64,000 nucleotides of DNA from assembly GCA_041554195.1 (NCBI GenBank), contig JBFFMJ010000003.1:266318-330317 (forward strand), given 5' to 3'. The DNA comes from JAPHSX01 sp041554195. GTDB taxonomy: Bacteria; Pseudomonadota; Gammaproteobacteria; Thiohalomonadales; Thiohalomonadaceae. This document shows positions 24,624 through 33,725 of this stretch, in pieces. The notes beneath the pieces are model-generated. The model made no database searches and had not been told where the DNA came from. It worked only from the letters and a program-made list of their open reading frames with translations. Each line of letters starts with the position of its first letter. Position 1 is the stretch's first letter. The position numbers and the translations under genes are program-made.

Positions 24624-26788
24624 CCTCCGAACTCTTGTTCAGCCAGCGCCTTTACGCCGGGATAGTCGATCTTGCCGGTGCCGAGCAGCGGCAGCTTTTT
24701 CGTCACCACGATCTTCTTCGGCACGTTGAGTTCACCGATCCCCAGCTCCTTCGCCATCTTTGTCAGTAAACCGCGATCCGCATCCATCTGTTCGGTGACC
24801 AACACCAGCGCCTCGCCCTTGGCCGCATCGGGCAGGGTGGTCACCGCATGCAGGGCATCGGGCCAGACGGCGGCGGCCAGCTCCTCCACCGCCGCCAGTG
24901 ACACCATCTCGCCGCCGATCTTGGCGAAGCGTTTGGCCCGTCCCTGAATACGGATAAAGCCCTCTTCATCGACGGTGACGATATCGCCGGTGTCGTACCA
25001 GCCGGGGCCGTGTTCGGTGGCCGGCGGCACCAGCACGCCTGGGTTGTCGTGCAACAGGTAGCCGAGCATGATGTTGGGGCCGCGCACGAAGAGGCGCCCC
25101 CCCTCCGCCACACCGGGCACCGCCTCCAGTTTGTAGTCGATACCGGGCATAAAGCGACCGACGCTGCCCACCGCGCTCTCCATCGGCGTGTTGGCGGAGA
25201 GTACCGGTGCGGTCTCGGTGGCTCCGTAACCCTCGAAGATGCGCACGCCGAATTTCTCCGCCCATACCCGGCGGGTCTCCTCCTGTAGTTTTTCGGCCCC
25301 GGCGAACACGTAGCGCACCGAATAAAAATCGTAGGGGTGCGCAAAACGCGCGTAACCGGAGAGGAAGGTGTTGGTACCGAACAGCACCGTGGCGTTCACG
25401 TCATAGGCCATCTCGGGGACGATACGGTAGTGCAGCGGCGAGGGGTAGAAGAAGGCCTTCATCCCGGAAAACAGCGGCAGTAAAGTGCCGGCCGTGAGAC
25501 CAAAGGAGTGGAACAGCGGCAGGGCGTTGAGAATAATATCCTGTGCCGAGAAGTCGATACGCGAGGCGAGCTGTTCGCGATTGGCGAGCAGGTTTCTGTG
25601 CGACAGCACCACCCCCTTGGGCGTCCCCTCGGAGCCGGAGGTAAAGAGGATGATCGCCGGGCTATTCGCCGAGGGGTTGCCACTGAGACGACGGTAGTTA
25701 AAGCCGGAAAATTTTGCCGCGATGGCACCGGACACTTTATCCAGGCTGCCGATCTGTTGCGCCACATCTTCCAGGTAGACCAGCTCGACCTGTTCAGCCA
25801 GGCGCGCGGCCACCGCATCAAGCTTGCCCTGCTCAATAAAGCGCCGCGAGGTGATCACCCGTTTGATCTGCGCGGTATCACAGGCGGTGAGCATACCGTG
25901 GGCACCAATGGTGAAGTTAAGCATTGCCGGTACCCGACCATAGGCCTGCAGTGCCATCAATGTGGTGACGGTGCTTGCCATGCTCGGCAACAGCACCCCG
26001 ACGTTCTCGCCCCGCGCGGTGAGCGCGGCGAGTTTTTTACCCAGCACAAAACTGCCGGTAATAAGTCGGTCATAGGTTTGTGGTTTGCGTGACACATCGT
26101 CGATCACCACATGGTCGCCACCATGCACGCGGCGCGCATCGAGCAGTGCGCTGAACAGGGTGCGATCGATATTACTGGTCTCGAACACCATCTCGGTCAT
26201 GATGTCGGCCAGCTCACTACCGGCCTCCTTGCGACGGGCGCGGCCACGCAACTCTTTCGCTGGCGTGATCTTACGTGGCTCCAAAACGGTCAGGGTGATC
26301 GGCGGAAACCAGCGCAGACGCAGACGGCTACGCATCCGCGAGAAAGGGGTGAACTGCGCGCCATCAATACGAACCGGCAGGATCTGTGCGTCCGATTTAT
26401 CGGCCACCATGCCGGTGCCATCATAGACCTTCATCAGCGAACCGGTGACAGTGATGCGCCCCTCGGGGAAGATCACCGCCTTGTTGTCCTCCTTCAGGTA
26501 CTTGATCAGCGCCTTGGAGGAAAGGGGGTTGGTCGGGTCCATGGGGAAGAGTTTGGCCAGCGCGAGGAACGGCTTTAACCACCAGCGCTCGGCATACCAG
26601 GTGTTGATGGCGAAGGTGAGGTTGCCCGGCAGGAACACCCCCAGCAACAGCGCATCGATAAACGAGGTGTGGTTGGCGATCACCAGTACCCGCTCACCGG
26701 CCTTGTCGAAATTTTCCAGGCCGTGTAGTTCCACCTTGTAAAGGGCCTTGAGCATTACGCGCAGGACTATTTTTATTAGATTTTTCAT
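24620..26788 (-). CDS. aas: Bifunctional lysophospholipid acyltransferase / acyl-ACP synthetase Aas
   Basis: A 722-residue membrane-associated enzyme. The N-terminal acyltransferase (about 1-200) has NHTSFID and FPEGRITVTGS. The C-terminal AMP-binding synthetase has ILFTSGSEGTPKGVVLSHRN near residue 380 and YGATETAPVLS near 540. Together they activate fatty acid and re-acylate lysophosphatidylethanolamine. ATG 26788 is chosen for the AGGGAGAG site eight to ten bases upstream. It follows tetR after 22 bases and is coupled to lplT. Confidence 0.95.
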   Translation of the reverse strand: MKNLIKIVLRVMLKALYKVELHGLENFDKAGERVLVIANHTSFIDALLLGVFLPGNLTFAINTWYAERWWLKPFLALAKLFPMDPTNPLSSKALIKYLKEDNKAVIFPEGRITVTGSLMKVYDGTGMVADKSDAQILPVRIDGAQFTPFSRMRSRLRLRWFPPITLTVLEPRKITPAKELRGRARRKEAGSELADIMTEMVFETSNIDRTLFSALLDARRVHGGDHVVIDDVSRKPQTYDRLITGSFVLGKKLAALTARGENVGVLLPSMASTVTTLMALQAYGRVPAMLNFTIGAHGMLTACDTAQIKRVITSRRFIEQGKLDAVAARLAEQVELVYLEDVAQQIGSLDKVSGAIAAKFSGFNYRRLSGNPSANSPAIILFTSGSEGTPKGVVLSHRNLLANREQLASRIDFSAQDIILNALPLFHSFGLTAGTLLPLFSGMKAFFYPSPLHYRIVPEMAYDVNATVLFGTNTFLSGYARFAHPYDFYSVRYVFAGAEKLQEETRRVWAEKFGVRIFEGYGATETAPVLSANTPMESAVGSVGRFMPGIDYKLEAVPGVAEGGRLFVRGPNIMLGYLLHDNPGVLVPPATEHGPGWYDTGDIVTVDEEGFIRIQGRAKRFAKIGGEMVSLAAVEELAAAVWPDALHAVTTLPDAAKGEALVLVTEQMDADRGLLTKMAKELGIGELNVPKKIVVTKKLPLLGTGKIDYPGVKALAEQEFGG

Positions 26789-26810
26789 TACAACTCTCCC
26801 TAGACAACTT

Positions 26811-27419
26811 CTATTTTTTACTCTCGGCAAAACCCCGCAGGAAATTGTCGATCAACATTTGCGCCATCTGCGCAGTACTCTGGCCACCGGCCAGATCCAT
26901 ACGGTGGCGGATCTTCAGGGTGCAGATGCCGTGCACGCTGGCCCACAGCACGCGCGCGGCCCGCTCTATCTCAATCGCCTCATGCTCACTCTTCAGCGGG
27001 GCCAGCATCCGCTCCACCCGACCGAACAGGCGGCCAAGGCGCTGTTGATACCACTCCGGCAACACCTCATGCTCTGCCACCACGCTATCGAACAGCAGGT
27101 TCCAGCGGGCACCCTTCTCCATCGCGTAGTCGATATAGGCCTCGGCCAGGGTCTGCAGGCAGTCACGCGGCGCGCTGCAGTGGGCGCTACGGCTCTCCAG
27201 CCACTCATTCATGTCATCCAGGGTGAGGGCGTTGAGGTGTAGCACCATCTCCTGCTGGTTCTTGAACACCAGGTAGAGGGTGCCGACGGTATAGCCGATG
27301 GCACTGGCCACCTTGCGGGCGCTCAACCCCTTCGCCCCCTCCTCCTCAAGGATGGTGAGGGCGGCACCGAGGGCCATCTCTCTGATCTCTTCGCGGCTGT
27401 GGTCGCTACGACGGGCCAT
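26811..27419 (-). CDS. TetR-family transcriptional regulator
   Basis: A 202-residue repressor-type protein. The helix-turn-helix is GLSARKVASAIGYTVGTLYLVF (about residues 32-53); the rest is an all-helical ligand domain with a WxxGxxxL-like VLWASVHGICTL stretch. ATG 27419 follows AGGAGC. It heads the operon with aas, lplT and mepA, which suggests a lipid-related ligand, and is divergent from the VIT/VWA gene. Four operator-like sites in between argue for autoregulation. Confidence 0.9.
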   Translation of the reverse strand: MARRSDHSREEIREMALGAALTILEEEGAKGLSARKVASAIGYTVGTLYLVFKNQQEMVLHLNALTLDDMNEWLESRSAHCSAPRDCLQTLAEAYIDYAMEKGARWNLLFDSVVAEHEVLPEWYQQRLGRLFGRVERMLAPLKSEHEAIEIERAARVLWASVHGICTLKIRHRMDLAGGQSTAQMAQMLIDNFLRGFAESKK

Positions 27420-27433
27420 GGTCTGCTCCTTTC

Positions 27434-27579
27434 TGAACATTGTTTAAAAATACTGTAACGGAATATTGAACAACGTTCAATACCGTGCTATAAATTAATT
27501 AAACACCGTTCATTAGATGGCGTTGCGGGGAGTGAATTATCCATTCCCCATTAAACGGATATTAAATAAACGGTGTTCA
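27434..27579. promoter_or_regulatory. Array of four 13-bp TetR operators with shared divergent promoter
   Basis: Four copies of TRAAC-N3-GTTYA: TGAACATTGTTTA (27434-27446), TGAACAACGTTCA (27467-27479), TAAACACCGTTCA (27500-27512) and TAAACGGTGTTCA (27567-27579). Starts are 33, 33 and 67 bases apart, close to three and six helix turns. The second copy, a perfect palindrome, gives the -35 box of both promoters: TTGAAC (27466-27471), 17 bases, TATAAA (27489-27494) rightwards; and TTGAAC, 17 bases, TACAGT (27457-27452) leftwards. Copies 1 and 3 fall near the two expected transcription starts. Confidence 0.8.
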
Positions 27580-27606
27580 ATATATCCCTCAACAAGGAGA
27601 GAGACG

Positions 27607-29655
27607 ATGAAACAGACACATTCGATACAAGCCCTGATGCTGGCAGTTGCCATGCTCTTTGTCACCGCCCTGCCCGCCCAGGCGGCGGGGCTACTTAGCC
27701 CAAAAGATGGCTCGCTGCCTGCGCTGGAAATCAAGGATCACCATGTCACCGTTGTCATTGAAGACGGCTACGCGGTCACCACCGTGGAGCAGCTGTTCCA
27801 CAACCCCCACCCGCAGGACCTGGAGGCGATCTACTCCTTCCCGGTGCCGGAGCACGGCGCGGTGAGCGAGTTCACCATGTGGATCGACGGCAAGCCGGTC
27901 TCCGGCGAGGTGCTGGAGAAAAAGGAGGCGCGCCGCATCTATGAGGAGGAGAAGCAGGCGGGCCGCGAGGCGGGGATCACCGAGAAGGACCGCTACAGGA
28001 CCTTCGATATCTCGGTCTCGCCGGTGCGCGCCGGACAGGATACCCGTATCCGTCTGGTCTACCTGCAGACCACCCATGTCGATACCGGCATCGGCCGTTA
28101 CAACTACCCGCTGGAGGAGGGCGGCGTGGATGAGGAGAAGCTCGCCTTCTGGACCTCGAACGACAAGGTAACCGGCAGCTTCAGCTTCGACCTGACCCTG
28201 CGCTCAGCCTACCCGGTCGATGCGATTCGCCTGCCCAACCACCCGCAGGCACAGATAAGCCAGGGCAACACCGGCGAGTGGCTGGTACATATCGGCCAGG
28301 GGGGCGCGGCTCCGGTCAATGAGGAGGGTGCGAGCTTTAATCCGCAGCCGCCACAACAGGCCAGCACTGCCGTGCACACGCTGGACAGCGACCTGGTGGT
28401 CTACTGGCGTCACCAGCCGGGGCTGCCGGGCAGTGTCGATCTGGTCACCTACAAGCCCGACGCCAGCAAGCGCGGTACCTTCATGCTCACCGTCACCCCC
28501 GGTGACGACCTGCAACCGATCACCGAGGGCAGCGACTGGATCTTCATACTTGATGTCTCCGGCTCAATGCAGGGCAAGTACGCCACCCTCGCCGCCGGGG
28601 TCGAGAAGGCGCTAGGCAAGATGCGCCCCAACGACCGCTTCCGCCTGGTGCTGTTCAACAACGCCTCACACGAGCTGACCTCGGGCTATGTGAATGCCAC
28701 CCCCGAGATGGTGCAGCACTACAGCGACAGGCTCACCAACTATCGACCCAACGGCGGCACCAATCTCTATGCCGGTCTGCAACAGGGACTGCAATCGCTG
28801 GAGGCGGATCGCAGCAGCGCCCTCATCCTGGTCACCGACGGCGTCGCTAATGTGGGCGAGACCGAGCAGAAGAAATTCATCAAGCTGTTAAAAACGAAGG
28901 ACGTCCGCCTCTTCACCTTCATCATGGGCAACAGTGCCAACCGCCCGATGCTGGAGGCACTGACCAGACACTCCAACGGCTTCGCCGTCAGCATCTCCAA
29001 CAGCGATGATATCGTCGGCAAGATCCTGGAGGCGAGCAGCAAGATGACCCACCAGGCACTGCACGGGGTCGAGCTGAAAATCAGTGGCATCAAAGTCGCC
29101 GACCTCACGCCACAACAGATCGGCTCACTCTACCGCGGCCAGCAACTGATCGTGCTTGGTCACTACTGGGGCGATGGCGAGGCAAAGGTCAGCCTCAACG
29201 GCAAGGTAAGCGGCACCTACAAGCAGTACCAGACCCGCTTCAAGTTCCCCGCCACCTCAAGCGATCACCCCGAGCTGGAACGGATCTGGGCCTACGCCAG
29301 CATCGAGCAGATGCAACAACAGATGGAAGACTTCGGTGAAGAGGCCGACACCCAACAGGCGATCACCGACCTCGCCCTGGAGTACAGCCTGGTCACCGAC
29401 CAGGCCTCGATGGTGGTGCTGCGCGAAGAGGTATTCCAGTCACGCGGCATTAAGCGCAACAACCAGCAACGCCTCGCCGTAGAACATCAGGCACAACAGC
29501 AACGCGCGGCACAGCCGGTGCAGTCGCGTCGTGTCGATAACTCACAACCGATGTATTCGAAACCGCGCGCCAGTCACGGTGGTGGTGCGTTTGGCTGGTG
29601 GATGCTGGGGTTGATGGTGGTGCCGGTGGTGAGGAGGTTGCGTAATAAGGCATAA
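27607..29655 (+). CDS. Surface VIT/VWA protein with GlyGly-CTERM
   Basis: A 682-residue exported protein. Signal peptide 1-26; VIT (inter-alpha-trypsin) domain about 30-165; VWA domain about 305-490 with MIDAS D316-x-S-x-S and a downstream Thr in GGTNLY; a C-terminal region about 500-620; then HGGGAFGWWMLGLMVVPVV with RRLRNKA, a GlyGly-CTERM type tail, where the sortase-target relatives have LPxTG. ATG 27607 follows AAGGAGAGAG. It is divergent from tetR behind the operator array. A role in adhesion or envelope assembly is inferred. Confidence 0.88.
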   Translation: MKQTHSIQALMLAVAMLFVTALPAQAAGLLSPKDGSLPALEIKDHHVTVVIEDGYAVTTVEQLFHNPHPQDLEAIYSFPVPEHGAVSEFTMWIDGKPVSGEVLEKKEARRIYEEEKQAGREAGITEKDRYRTFDISVSPVRAGQDTRIRLVYLQTTHVDTGIGRYNYPLEEGGVDEEKLAFWTSNDKVTGSFSFDLTLRSAYPVDAIRLPNHPQAQISQGNTGEWLVHIGQGGAAPVNEEGASFNPQPPQQASTAVHTLDSDLVVYWRHQPGLPGSVDLVTYKPDASKRGTFMLTVTPGDDLQPITEGSDWIFILDVSGSMQGKYATLAAGVEKALGKMRPNDRFRLVLFNNASHELTSGYVNATPEMVQHYSDRLTNYRPNGGTNLYAGLQQGLQSLEADRSSALILVTDGVANVGETEQKKFIKLLKTKDVRLFTFIMGNSANRPMLEALTRHSNGFAVSISNSDDIVGKILEASSKMTHQALHGVELKISGIKVADLTPQQIGSLYRGQQLIVLGHYWGDGEAKVSLNGKVSGTYKQYQTRFKFPATSSDHPELERIWAYASIEQMQQQMEDFGEEADTQQAITDLALEYSLVTDQASMVVLREEVFQSRGIKRNNQQRLAVEHQAQQQRAAQPVQSRRVDNSQPMYSKPRASHGGGAFGWWMLGLMVVPVVRRLRNKA

Positions 29656-29677
29656 GCCACAGCAACACACCACACTA

Positions 29678-29708
29678 GAAGGGGGATGCTTAGTCATCCC
29701 CCTCTTTC
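29678..29708 (+). terminator. Probable terminator of the VIT/VWA gene
   Basis: GGGGGATG (29681-29688) pairs perfectly with CATCCCCC (29695-29702) around a six-base loop and runs into TCTTT. A second perfect hairpin, CTTTCCGTA-TAG-TACGGAAAG, follows at 29704-29724. Confidence 0.65.
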
Positions 29709-29763
29709 CGTATAGTACGGAAAGGTGTAGTGTTATCCACATAACGCACAGGGAGTTATTTCT

Positions 29764-29856
29764 ATGAATACAGGAAGTAATAACATCTCACCTTTCGAAA
29801 CAGGCAGACCGAAGATCTGTGGTATACGGAATTTATATAGTATCTGTTATAAGTAA
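29764..29856 (+). CDS. Possible 30-residue ORF before the OLD-family gene
   Basis: ATG 29764 has AGGGAG nine bases upstream, a better site than that of the following gene, and reads 30 codons to TAA 29854-29856. The product begins MNTGSNNISPFETG and ends in a Tyr/Cys-rich tail; I recognise no family. It may be a small partner, a leader, or the stub of an older gene cut by the insertion of the island. Confidence 0.3.
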   Translation: MNTGSNNISPFETGRPKICGIRNLYSICYK

Positions 29857-29887
29857 ATAATTGAGTATCTTAGGATATAGAATATCG

Positions 29888-31674
29888 ATGAATGATTTAA
29901 TAACCAAGATAGAAATAATTAGTTTTCGTTCAATCGAAAAGATATCTATTCCAGTTAAGGAAATCAATATCTTCTCTGGCTCCAATGACATTGGCAAGTC
30001 AAACATACTAAAAGCCATTAATTTGTTTTTCAATAATCAAACAGATTTTTTAAAGTCATTAAAATTTGACGATGATTACAACAAGGTTTCAAGAGCAAAA
30101 GCACAGCGCTCTACAAAAATGAAACAACTTATAAAAATAAGAATCTATATAAAACCTCCTGCATCATATAAGACCCTGTCAGGAGAAAAGAATCTTTTTA
30201 TCGAGAGGCAGTTTGATCGTGATGGTGAACGTTTTGAGAGATACAGCACTGAAAACAGCCAAAAAAAAGCCTCATTAAAGAGAATAATCAACAAAATTAA
30301 ATATGTATATATCCCCGCTTTGAAAGGGGAGGACGTTTTGCAGTATTTACTATCTCTTATTGGCGAATATCAGCTTATTACAGATAATGATATTTATCAT
30401 TAAATGACAGCATTTCTGATAAAACCAAAGATCTTAAAGATATTTTAGATGCGTCAGAGATACAGATAGGTACGAATTTTGGCCTACCAACTTTGCTTTC
30501 TGATTTTTGGCAGAAACTATCAGTTAATACAACTTATGAGCAGTTTGAGAAACTAGATGCTGATATACAAGGGAGTAACAAAAAAAGTAAATTAAATCCA
30601 TCTCAATATTCCATATCACTCCTAAATCGTGGTGAAGGCATAAAAAGTAAATACATACCGCCATTGTTACAATGGCTAGATAATAATGATAAATCAAAAG
30701 AATTCATCTGGGGTATTGATGAGCCTGAAAATTCTCTTGAATTTGGGTTGTCGGACAAATTGGCGAGACTATTTTTTAATGACTATGCAATCTCTAATCA
30801 AATATTTCTTACCTCGCATTCTCTCGCATTTATAAACCCACCTAAAGGCATTACTATCCAGCCAACCATATTTAAGGTGTTGAAAGACGAATATGGCGCA
30901 ACTCAATGGCAAAACGTAAATGATTTATTTAAGAAACAAACTAGACATAACTTGTATGACGAACTTGGCCTGTTATTGGCACAAAAAGAATTTATTGAAG
31001 AGTATCGAAGTGTTGTTAAAGAAAAGGAACAATTAAAAATAAAAGTAGATTCTTATAATTTGCCCATTATTATAGTCGAAGGTAAAACAGACAAGTGGAT
31101 AATCGAAAAAGCATGGAGGGCATTGCATCCTAAAAATGTAATGCCTTTTGAGATTTATCCATCTGGACTTTATATTAGTATAGACGAAAGTGAGGGTAAC
31201 GCAGACCAAGCTAGGCGCTCAGTTGAATTGATCTCCCCAATGATAAATGAAAGTAAGACTATCATAGCTCTGTTTGATAATGATCGTGAAGGTAATGATC
31301 AGATCAAGGGTCTTAGTAAGAAAATATTCGAAACTCATAGTGCGTCTAATTTTACCCGAAAACATAAAACGAAAAATATCTTTGGGCAGCTTTTACCTGT
31401 TCCTGAAGGAAGAAATAATTTTGTTGGCGATAAAATAATACAAAGGTTCTTGGAGATTGAGCACTATTTTGATGATGCGGTCTTAAATCAGTTTAAATTA
31501 AAAGGTGATACAGTGGCTCCAGATTCTAGTGTGTTTAGCATAAAAAGTAACAACAAAACATCATTTGCTTCTGCTGGAATCAGAAGTATAGATAATAGTA
31601 ATTTTAATAATTTTGCTGTTTTATTTGATAAGCTAAATGAGCTTATTAGGCAATCACAAGACACAAACACATAA
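29888..31674 (+). pseudogene. Frameshifted OLD-family ATP-dependent nuclease
   Basis: Two frames together encode an OLD-type protein of about 595 residues. Part 1 (29888-30403) has Walker A SGSNDIGKSN near residue 34. Part 2 (in frame from 30391 to 31674) has a signature-like LLNRGEG, Walker B IWGIDEPENS, H-loop LTSHSLAF, then the Toprim domain with IIIVEGKTDK and LFDNDREGND. The frames meet around 30391-30403; loss of one T in CATTTAAATG would explain the shift. OLD nucleases act in phage defence or DNA repair. AT-rich, unlike its neighbours. It could also be a sequencing error or a real -1 frameshift. Confidence 0.85.
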
Positions 31675-31827
31675 CAAGTGGGTCAACATTCAATCAAAGG
31701 GGTCAGGGTAACTTGATTTAATCCTGTAGCATGCAATCATCATCATGCATTGCTAAACCGGAGTCATCCCGTAGGCCGCAATATCCAACAGTTATTGCAC
31801 CCTAAAAACAAACCCAAAGGACGCCCC

Positions 31828-32484
31828 ATGCAAGGCCCATCACCTGATAACAAACACCCAATGGAAGGATTTCCACAAGTTTGTTACATAAAAAATACTA
31901 TTAATAACCCAAACATCATTGTGGGCGATTTTACCTATTACGATGATCCAGTAGATTCAGAGAATTTTGAGAGAAATGTCCTCTACCATTTTCCGTTTAT
32001 CGGAGACAAACTGATTATTGGTAAGTTTTGCGCTATTGCACGTGATGTTAAATTCATCATGAATGGCGCTAATCACAAGATGTCAGGAGTAACTACCTAT
32101 CCATTTCAGATATTTGGAAATGGTTGGGAAAGGGTTATGCCTGATATGAAAGAGCTCCCATATAAAGGTGATACGATCATAGGTAATGACGTATGGATCG
32201 GGTATGACGCCTTAATAATGCCCGGTGTAAAAATAGGAAATGGCTCAATCATCTCATCGAAGTCAGTAGTTGTTAACGATGTGCCACCCTACACTGTAAT
32301 GGGTGGTAACCCAGCAAAGCCCATCAAATCTAGGTTTAAAGATGAGGTTATTGAATTGTTTGAATCCATTGCCTGGTGGGATTGGCCTATAGAAATAATT
32401 ACAGAAAATTTAGAACTCCTTGTTTCTAATGATATTGAAAAATTAAAGGATGTTGCTATACAACAACATTTACCGTCAGAGTAA
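31828..32484 (+). CDS. CatB/Vat-like xenobiotic O-acetyltransferase
   Basis: A 218-residue left-handed beta-helix acetyltransferase. Typical features are IKNTINNPNIIVGDFTYYDD, IIGKFCAIA, the loop with catalytic His in GANHKM, and the hexapeptide region IGNDVWIGYDALIMPGVKIG, followed by MGGNPAKPIKSRF. Family members transfer acetyl groups from acetyl-CoA to chloramphenicol, streptogramin A or other hydroxyl compounds; whether this one confers resistance cannot be read. AAAGGA lies seven bases before ATG 31828. It is AT-rich and shares the island with the OLD gene. Bases 31675-31827 hold a GGGGTCAGGGTA stretch like those flanking some transposases. Confidence 0.88.
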   Translation: MQGPSPDNKHPMEGFPQVCYIKNTINNPNIIVGDFTYYDDPVDSENFERNVLYHFPFIGDKLIIGKFCAIARDVKFIMNGANHKMSGVTTYPFQIFGNGWERVMPDMKELPYKGDTIIGNDVWIGYDALIMPGVKIGNGSIISSKSVVVNDVPPYTVMGGNPAKPIKSRFKDEVIELFESIAWWDWPIEIITENLELLVSNDIEKLKDVAIQQHLPSE

Positions 32485-32625
32485 AAACCCCATCCCCCCA
32501 CAGCCTCCCACCGAGGCTTCCCCCTCCCCCCAGCACTTGCATTCCCTCCACCACCAACTATGTTTTTCTTAGACTTTTCAACAGTCTCTTACCCCCTGAT
32601 AAACAACATTTTTAGGAGAGTCATT

Positions 32626-32973
32626 ATGGAAGAAGTATCAAACCTGTTTGACAAGGCGGTTGGTGAAATCGAGCGCATGCTTAACACCAAGACGGTTGTG
32701 GGTGAGCCGATCACCATTGAGGGGAATACCCTGATCCCGCTGGTGAGCGTCGGTTTTGGCTTTGGTGTTGGCGGCGGCTCGGGGAAGGAGCCGAAGAAGG
32801 GTAGTGGTTATGGCGGCGGCACCGGTGGTGGCGGTGGGGTGAAGCCGGTGGCGCTGGTGATCATCAATAAGGATGGGGTGCGTGTTGAGGCGATTAAGTC
32901 CGGGGCGGCCTCGGCGATGGAGAAGATCGCGGAGACCATCAGCAAAAGCCTGGCAGAGAAGGCGGTCGAGTAG
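32626..32973 (+). CDS. GerW/YtfJ-family protein
   Basis: A 115-residue protein of the GerW (YtfJ) family, named for spore germination in Bacillus but present in many non-sporulating bacteria. The family pattern is NTKTVVGEPITIEGNTLIPL, then a Gly-rich loop (about residues 45-75), then PVALVIINKDGVRVEAI. The ATG at 32626 is preceded by AGGAGAG. It is followed after 14 bases by a DUF2953 gene; the same pair (ytfJ and ytfI) occurs in Bacillus. Confidence 0.9.
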   Translation: MEEVSNLFDKAVGEIERMLNTKTVVGEPITIEGNTLIPLVSVGFGFGVGGGSGKEPKKGSGYGGGTGGGGGVKPVALVIINKDGVRVEAIKSGAASAMEKIAETISKSLAEKAVE

Positions 32974-32987
32974 CGAGGCACCCCGCC

Positions 32988-33581
32988 ATGTGGCCAACCG
33001 CGCTTGTTGTGTTACTGCTGATTATGGCGCTACTGGCGGTACCGCTGGAGTTGAGGTTTCGGCTCTCACACCATGAGGTGACTGAGGGGGATGCCACGCT
33101 GCTGTGGCTGTTTGGCCTGCTCAAGGTAAATCTCTCCAATGCCGAACCGCAGCCGAAAAATGATCCCGGGAAAAAAGCGGCAAAGCGGAACAGACGCAAT
33201 TCAAGCTCCCTTAACTTCTCCAGAGCCCTGCGGCGAAAGCCCGTGCGCTCACGCCTTGTCCGCTTTGTTCGCGATATCTGGCATGCCATTAAACGCGAGG
33301 ACTTCCGGCTCTATCTCCGGACGGGGCTCGGTGACCCGGCTGACACCGGGCTGTTGTGGGCCTTCATCGGGCCACTCAGTGGCATGTTATTCGCGGCTGA
33401 AGATGCCGATATCACGATAGAGCCCGACTTTATCGATTCGGGCACGGAGTTTGTGAGCAGTGGTAAGATTCGCCTTATTCCCCTGCAGCTGCTCTACCTC
33501 ATCATGGGCCTGCTGTTCTCACCCACACTCTGGTGCGGGCTACGCACTGCGCGCAGTCGTGAGCCGATATCTTTCGGATAA
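32988..33581 (+). CDS. DUF2953 family membrane protein (YtfI-like)
   Basis: A 197-residue protein with an N-terminal membrane helix (about 3-22), a soluble central domain with a basic region (about 60-90), and a C-terminal hydrophobic segment (about 165-185). Family motifs include GLGDPADTGLLWAFIGPLSG and ITIEPDFID. Function unknown. Close spacing to the gerW-like gene suggests an operon and a joint role. Confidence 0.85.
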   Translation: MWPTALVVLLLIMALLAVPLELRFRLSHHEVTEGDATLLWLFGLLKVNLSNAEPQPKNDPGKKAAKRNRRNSSSLNFSRALRRKPVRSRLVRFVRDIWHAIKREDFRLYLRTGLGDPADTGLLWAFIGPLSGMLFAAEDADITIEPDFIDSGTEFVSSGKIRLIPLQLLYLIMGLLFSPTLWCGLRTARSREPISFG

Positions 33582-33725
33582 GAATAAAAACTCTGCCCTA
33601 ACTGTTATTTATCGCACTCAACTTGTTCCCCTATCTCCACACAAAAATCATCAGATCTTGAATTCTCCGTATGATGGTTAACACTTAGTCTCTTACTCGC
33701 GAATTCCCGCCTCAGGGAGGTTGCC

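Noticed and set aside
29733..29741. Perfect DnaA box TTATCCACA
   Set aside because: Single box 16 kb from the origin in an AT-rich gap; one nine-base match is not enough for a function.
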